From: DAOOVD01 sp035369845
Lineage (GTDB): Bacteria > Bacillota > Desulfotomaculia > Desulfotomaculales > Pelotomaculaceae
Assembly: GCA_035369845.1 (NCBI GenBank)
Contig: DAOOVD010000001.1
Span: 147,540-211,539, forward strand
Length of the DNA stretch: 64,000 bases
Reading direction: 5' to 3'
Shown: piece by piece, positions 61,016 to 64,000 of the stretch
Numbering within the stretch: the stretch's first letter is position 1
Layout of the letters: every line of letters starts with the position of its first letter
Notes under the pieces: generated by a model
The model's input: only the letters and a program-made list of their open reading frames with translations
What the model was told of the DNA's origin: nothing
The model's database searches: none
Position numbers and translations under genes: made by a program

Positions 61016-61343
61016 GACAAACTGTTCGGGACTTTGGGGTTTTGAAGGAAGCAAGCGATATGTGAAAGTGCAGTAAGGTGAACCGGGCGAAGTGAGGATG
61101 CGATATTGGATGAGCGGGGACAGCGGTTGGGGGACACACCTCCCTCGAAGGAATGTCCCCAATTTGTGTCCGCGAAAGCCTGAACCGCAACAGGATGCGA
61201 GTTGAAGGCGGTCCAATATCGCGTGATGCGAGCCCCCGGTTCACCCGGCGCGAAGCACCGGGAGTGAGCGGTGGCAGGACACTGCCCGAAAGAGTGCAGG
61301 GCATAAAAAAAATAACCGGAGCGGTTGTTTCAACCTCAAGGTG
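61016..61343. repeat. Dispersed intergenic repeat, copy C (with long hairpin)
   Basis: Part of the 557-bp gap between DUF4387 and yedE. It shares GACAAACTGT and AAGGAAGC(A)AGCGATAT with copies A and B. GGTGAACCGGG...GCGATATTGGA (61077-61110) is repeated from copy B and pairs with TCCAATATCGC...CCCGGTTCACC (61212-61245): two perfect 11-bp stems around a 12x12 internal loop. Within the loop, TTGGGGGACA and TGTCCCCAA form another hairpin. It ends with CCTCAAGGTG as in copy A. The flanking bases hold no recognisable gene. Confidence 0.7.
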
Positions 61344-61514
61344 TTTTTTCAACAGCCCAACCTGCTGATTTGCCGCGGCAGGTTTTCTTTATAAATTTAT
61401 CCTATTCCCTGCCGGGAGTATATAACAAAATTAAATAATTACTATAAAGGATAATTATATGAATATATAGAAGATGTATCATGCCGGGAAATGAAAAGAG
61501 AAAGGGTGGTCTTG

Positions 61515-62621
61515 TTGAACAAAAAAGCGGTGATAATTCTTGCAGGCGCAGTGATCGGAGTAACGGCACTCATACTTGTCAGAATGGGCAACCCCCCCAA
61601 CATGGGCTTCTGTATTGCCTGTTTCCTGCGCGATCTGACAGGCGGGCTGGGGTTGCAACGGTCCGATACCTTGCAGTACATAAGGCCGGAGATACCGGGC
61701 CTGGTTTTGGGGGCCTTTCTTGCCTCCCTTTTTACCCGGGAGTACCGGCCGCTCGGCGGTTCAAGCCCGCTGATCAGGTTTGTCCTGGCGTTTTTTACCA
61801 TGACCGGCATGCTTGTTTTTCTAGGTTGCCCGCTCAGGATGTTGCTGCGCATGGCGGGCGGTGATCTCAACGCTCTGGTGGGACTTTTCGGTTTGGTGGC
61901 GGGAGTCGTTTTGGGGATTGCTTTTTTGCGGAAGGGATTTTCCCTGGGCAGGGCAACTGTATTGAACAGGTCGAACCTGTATATTTTCCCGGCCGCTGCC
62001 GCCGCCCTGATGGTTCTTTTGCTGGCCAGACCGGCTTACTTTTTTTTCAGCCAGCAGGGTCCGGCTTCCTTGCATGCCCCAGTTTACGTGTCGCTGGCGG
62101 CCGGGGTACTGGCCGGGATACTCGCCCAGCGTTCGCGGTTATGTTTTGTCGGCGGGATAAGAGACTTCATTATTTTCCGCGATTTATACCTGCTCTACGG
62201 TTTTGCGGCAATATTTTTGACTGTCCTGGCCGGAAATTTGATCCTAGGCAATTTTAAAATCGGATTTACGGGTCAGCCGATAGCTCACAGCGACGGCCTG
62301 TGGAATTTCCTGGGGATGGCTTTAGCCGGTTACGGTTCGGTGTTCCTGGGCGGGTGTCCTCTCAGGCAACTGGTGTCGGCTGCCGAAGGAAATACCGATT
62401 CTGCGGTTACCGTCCTCGGACTTGCCGCAGGAGCGGCATTCGCCCACAACTTCGGCATTGCGGCGAGTGCAAAAGGAGTTCCGGCTGAGGGCAAGGCGGC
62501 CGTCCTGGTGGGTTTTGCGGTAATATTCCTGATCGCTTTGTTAAACTGCAAGCTGGCATTGAAGAAGGGGGTGCAGGCCGGTGGCAGAACCGAAGGATGC
62601 GCGGGGTCTTCTGTGTCCTGA
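61515..62621 (+). CDS. yedE: YedE-type membrane protein of the selenium-linked family
   Basis: The 368-residue protein has about ten membrane segments and the YeeE/YedE pattern. NPPNMGFCIACFLRDLTGGL holds the CxxC motif (about 23-42), and the later SRLCFVGGIRDFIIFRDLYL and GGCPLRQLVSAAEG repeat cysteine-bearing loops. YedE with a CxxC in the first loop is found mostly in genomes with selenium use; a selenium-compound transporter is suspected, unproven. TTG at 61515 has AAAGGGTGG 5 bases upstream; ATG at 61491 is an alternative. It overlaps yedF. Confidence 0.85.
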   Translation: MNKKAVIILAGAVIGVTALILVRMGNPPNMGFCIACFLRDLTGGLGLQRSDTLQYIRPEIPGLVLGAFLASLFTREYRPLGGSSPLIRFVLAFFTMTGMLVFLGCPLRMLLRMAGGDLNALVGLFGLVAGVVLGIAFLRKGFSLGRATVLNRSNLYIFPAAAAALMVLLLARPAYFFFSQQGPASLHAPVYVSLAAGVLAGILAQRSRLCFVGGIRDFIIFRDLYLLYGFAAIFLTVLAGNLILGNFKIGFTGQPIAHSDGLWNFLGMALAGYGSVFLGGCPLRQLVSAAEGNTDSAVTVLGLAAGAAFAHNFGIAASAKGVPAEGKAAVLVGFAVIFLIALLNCKLALKKGVQAGGRTEGCAGSSVS

Positions 62622-62793
62622 GCCGCTTTTGATCGCAAAGAAGGAGATGGAGAGGCTGGTCCGCGGGACCTTTCAAGTGCTGGTGGACACTGCGGCGGCT
62701 ATGGAAAATATTTCTAGACTGGCCGGGAGCCTGAAATGGGAAGTCTCGGTGGAACAGCAGGGAGATGAGTTTTTGCTTACCTTAAAAAGGTGA
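62581..62793 (+). CDS. yedF: TusA-like sulfur/selenium carrier, YedF-type
   Basis: The 70-residue protein is a single TusA/SirA-like domain with RGLLCPEPLLIAKKEMERL (residues 8-26), the CPEP motif whose Cys13 would carry persulfide or perselenide. In selenium users, YedF with this domain sits beside YedE. The C-terminal extra domain of longer YedF proteins is missing. GTG start after AAGAAGGGGG, inside the end of yedE. With the two-Sec gene at 47 kb it implies active selenium metabolism; selA/selB/selD are not in this window. Confidence 0.85.
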   Translation: MAEPKDARGLLCPEPLLIAKKEMERLVRGTFQVLVDTAAAMENISRLAGSLKWEVSVEQQGDEFLLTLKR

Positions 62794-62814
62794 CAAATAT
62801 TTTTAAGCGATGGG

Positions 62815-62837
62815 GCCGGGGCTGTAAAAACCCCGGC
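62815..62837 (+). terminator. Weak terminator-like hairpin after yedF
   Basis: GCCGGGG and CCCCGGC form a 7-bp stem with a 9-nt loop 21 bp after the yedF stop. Only TTAGGTTT follows, so termination may be partial. Confidence 0.4.
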
Positions 62838-62949
62838 TTAGGTTTCGGAACAAAATAAAGCAGAAAAATATAGATTGGCTTGGGAGGAGAAGGTTCATGC
62901 CAAAATATTTCCGGTATTTTCCTTAATAATTGTGCTCCGTGCTACCTTC

Positions 62950-63657
62950 CTAAAGTGACTCTGCCGGTTTTTGGGACGTGGAAACCGAGGTTTTTTGAGA
63001 ATCACCCGTCCTTCCCACCGGAGAGAGATAGATGATGCTTTCACTTGTTCCGTCAAGCCCGAACAGTTCGTTTACCATGCTGTCCACGAAAGCTCCGACC
63101 TGAAAACTGCCCAGGCCCATGGCCGCCGCTGCAAGGGCCAGGTTCTGGGCGATGTGGCCGGCTTCGAGATAAATGTACTGGTAGGCTCTCTTTTTGTAAA
63201 TCCGTGTGGATCTTTCAAACACGGCCGCCCAGGCGAAGACCGCCGCAGCTTTGCCCAGCGCGGCCTGGTTCAGCGCCGCCCCGGCCAGCTCATCGCCGAA
63301 GACGCCTTTTTTAAGCCGGTTCAGGGAATGCTGCTCGTTTTTATAATGATAGATGCCCGGTTCCATTCCCTCAACCCGGTTGACGGCCACGAGCGTTTCG
63401 ATTGGGTAGAGGGCGCCTGCCGACGGAGCTGCCCGGAAACCGGACCGGGAACCTTCCGCTGTTATGCCCTGGGTCGCCCAGAGCAACTGGGAGAGCTCTT
63501 TTTTAGAAATAGCGCCGTCCGTAAATTTTCTAATACTGCGCCGCCTCCTGATCACGTCCCAGACCGGGTCCCCGCCCGCCTTGAGGGGCGGGTCAAACCG
63601 AACTTCAGCATCTTGCCCGGCCCGGCACATGTCGAACCTTCCGCCTTCCCGTTTCAT
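62950..63657 (-). CDS. SagB/ThcOx-type nitroreductase-fold oxidoreductase
   Basis: The 235-residue flavoprotein has IRRRRSIRKFTDGAISKKEL (about 36-55), SGFRAAPSAGALYPIETLVA (about 71-90) and YLEAGHIAQNLALAAAAMGL (about 160-179), all typical of the SagB/ThcOx branch of FMN nitroreductases. This branch includes azoline dehydrogenases, but no cyclodehydratase or peptide gene is near, so another NAD(P)H-linked reduction is equally likely. ATG at 63657 follows GGGAGG. It is isolated on its strand. Confidence 0.82.
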   Translation of the reverse strand: MKREGGRFDMCRAGQDAEVRFDPPLKAGGDPVWDVIRRRRSIRKFTDGAISKKELSQLLWATQGITAEGSRSGFRAAPSAGALYPIETLVAVNRVEGMEPGIYHYKNEQHSLNRLKKGVFGDELAGAALNQAALGKAAAVFAWAAVFERSTRIYKKRAYQYIYLEAGHIAQNLALAAAAMGLGSFQVGAFVDSMVNELFGLDGTSESIIYLSPVGRTGDSQKTSVSTSQKPAESL

Positions 63658-63815
63658 AAAACTGCCTCCCTTTCAAGAATCGATGTTTCAATAATATTAA
63701 TACCAGTTTTTATTTGCATTATAAATATGTTTTTACTCCGAAAAACAGACGCCGGCCGTTTTGTTTTTCGCCGGCGCTGGCAGGACTCAGTTAAAAGAAA
63801 TTGACAATTTTTTTT

Positions 63816-64000
63816 AAATTTAACTTTCCCGCCGGGAAGTCCCCGCGCCTTCCGCTTTCCTTACTCGCTAAGCGAGGGCGAAGGACAGGGATGAGAGGCG
63901 GGCCTTGTTTTTCTGGGAACCATTGTTCTACCCAGGTTTTGTTGATACAATATAGCCATGAAATACCAGCTTGATAGAGGCTGCCACTCCGTGTATTCCC
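63816..64000 (+). mobile_element. Left end of an IS200/IS605-family insertion sequence (cut by window end)
   Basis: The first 45 bp repeat the left end of the miniature element after gpsA. A CTCGCT/AGCGAG hairpin at about 63864-63877 fits the subterminal hairpin recognised by TnpA in this family. A TnpA gene begins at 63958. The right end lies outside the window. The gap 63658-63815 before it has no recognisable feature. Confidence 0.6.
63958..64000 (+). CDS. tnpA: IS200/IS605-family TnpA transposase, N-terminal fragment
   Basis: Only the first 14 codons are in the window: MKYQLDRGCHSVYS. This is the usual start of Firmicute IS200/IS605 TnpA, a Y1 HUH single-strand transposase, whose HSVY segment is conserved. 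A weak AGCC site precedes the ATG. Whether the gene is intact cannot be seen here. Confidence 0.7.
   Translation, partial: MKYQLDRGCHSVYS

Noticed and set aside
62950..63657. A thiazole/oxazole-modified peptide cluster around the SagB-type gene
   Set aside because: No cyclodehydratase, leader peptide or exporter gene lies nearby; the SagB-like fold alone does not show such a cluster.
1..64000. CRISPR arrays, rRNA genes, T-box leaders and prophage genes
   Set aside because: No regularly spaced short repeats, rRNA-like stretches, T-box signature or phage structural genes were seen on either strand.

Overview
This window looks like a chromosomal segment of an endospore-forming, Gram-positive anaerobe of the Desulfotomaculum/Pelotomaculum branch of the Firmicutes. 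This is inferred from gene content and not tested by any search. The grounds are many sporulation genes (spoIVA, spmA/spmB, spoVR, prkA-yhbH, a SpoIIP homologue, a GerMN lipoprotein-like gene, YIEGIA), a fused ispH-rpsA gene typical of clostridia, strong GGAGG-type ribosome binding sites with many GTG/TTG starts, moderately high GC, and signs of selenium and molybdenum/tungsten cofactor use. No rRNA, tRNA or CRISPR array was found.

Layout. 1-2.2 kb: end of a probable sigI, its anti-sigma gene rsgI, then a convergent DUF441 membrane gene; between them lie two tandem Moco-type riboswitches on the minus strand with no gene after them. 2.3-5 kb: thioesterase, phosphoesterase and formyltransferase-family genes. 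5-12.3 kb: addB-addA, the double-strand-break repair helicase/nuclease. 12.4-18.2 kb: acylphosphatase, NAD salvage (nicotinamidase-like, pncB), a metallo-beta-lactamase-fold hydrolase and murT-gatD (peptidoglycan amidation). 18.4-27.3 kb: a sporulation block (40-residue acidic protein, GerMN protein, prkA-yhbH-spoVR, FAD oxidoreductase, spmA-spmB). 27.8-30 kb: rluB and small unknown genes. 30-37.7 kb: HutP-like protein, aroH, DedA-like protein, tyrA, aroA, cmk, plsC and ispH-rpsA. 37.9-42.1 kb: DUF1614, SpoIIP with a C-terminal membrane anchor, YIEGIA, its small partner and two DUF3189 paralogues. 42.1-49 kb: DUF512 radical-SAM protein, der, plsY, gpsA, a two-selenocysteine glutaredoxin-like protein and spoIVA. 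49-51 kb: three small membrane genes on the minus strand. 51-59 kb: PheB-type ACT protein, hom, thrB, lysC, two transporters and an ApgM-family enzyme that may be a second homoserine kinase. 59-64 kb: an AtuA/DUF4387 pair, yedE-yedF (selenium-linked), a SagB-type nitroreductase and the left end of an IS200/IS605 element.

Most striking points. (1) An unannotated 74-codon gene at 47012-47236 carries two in-frame UGA codons exactly where a glutaredoxin Cys and a C-terminal U-x-x-stop selenocysteine are expected, and yedE/yedF lie 14 kb away. (2) Tandem Moco-like aptamers, each followed by a terminator-like hairpin, have no downstream gene. (3) A dispersed intergenic repeat family (three copies) includes a long hairpin with two perfect 11-bp stems around a 12x12 internal loop. 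(4) A HutP-like antiterminator gene sits behind its own promoter and leader terminator. (5) An IS200/IS605-derived miniature element lies directly after gpsA. Functions of sporulation-associated genes follow known families; operator, riboswitch and SECIS assignments are read by eye and need folding or covariance tests.
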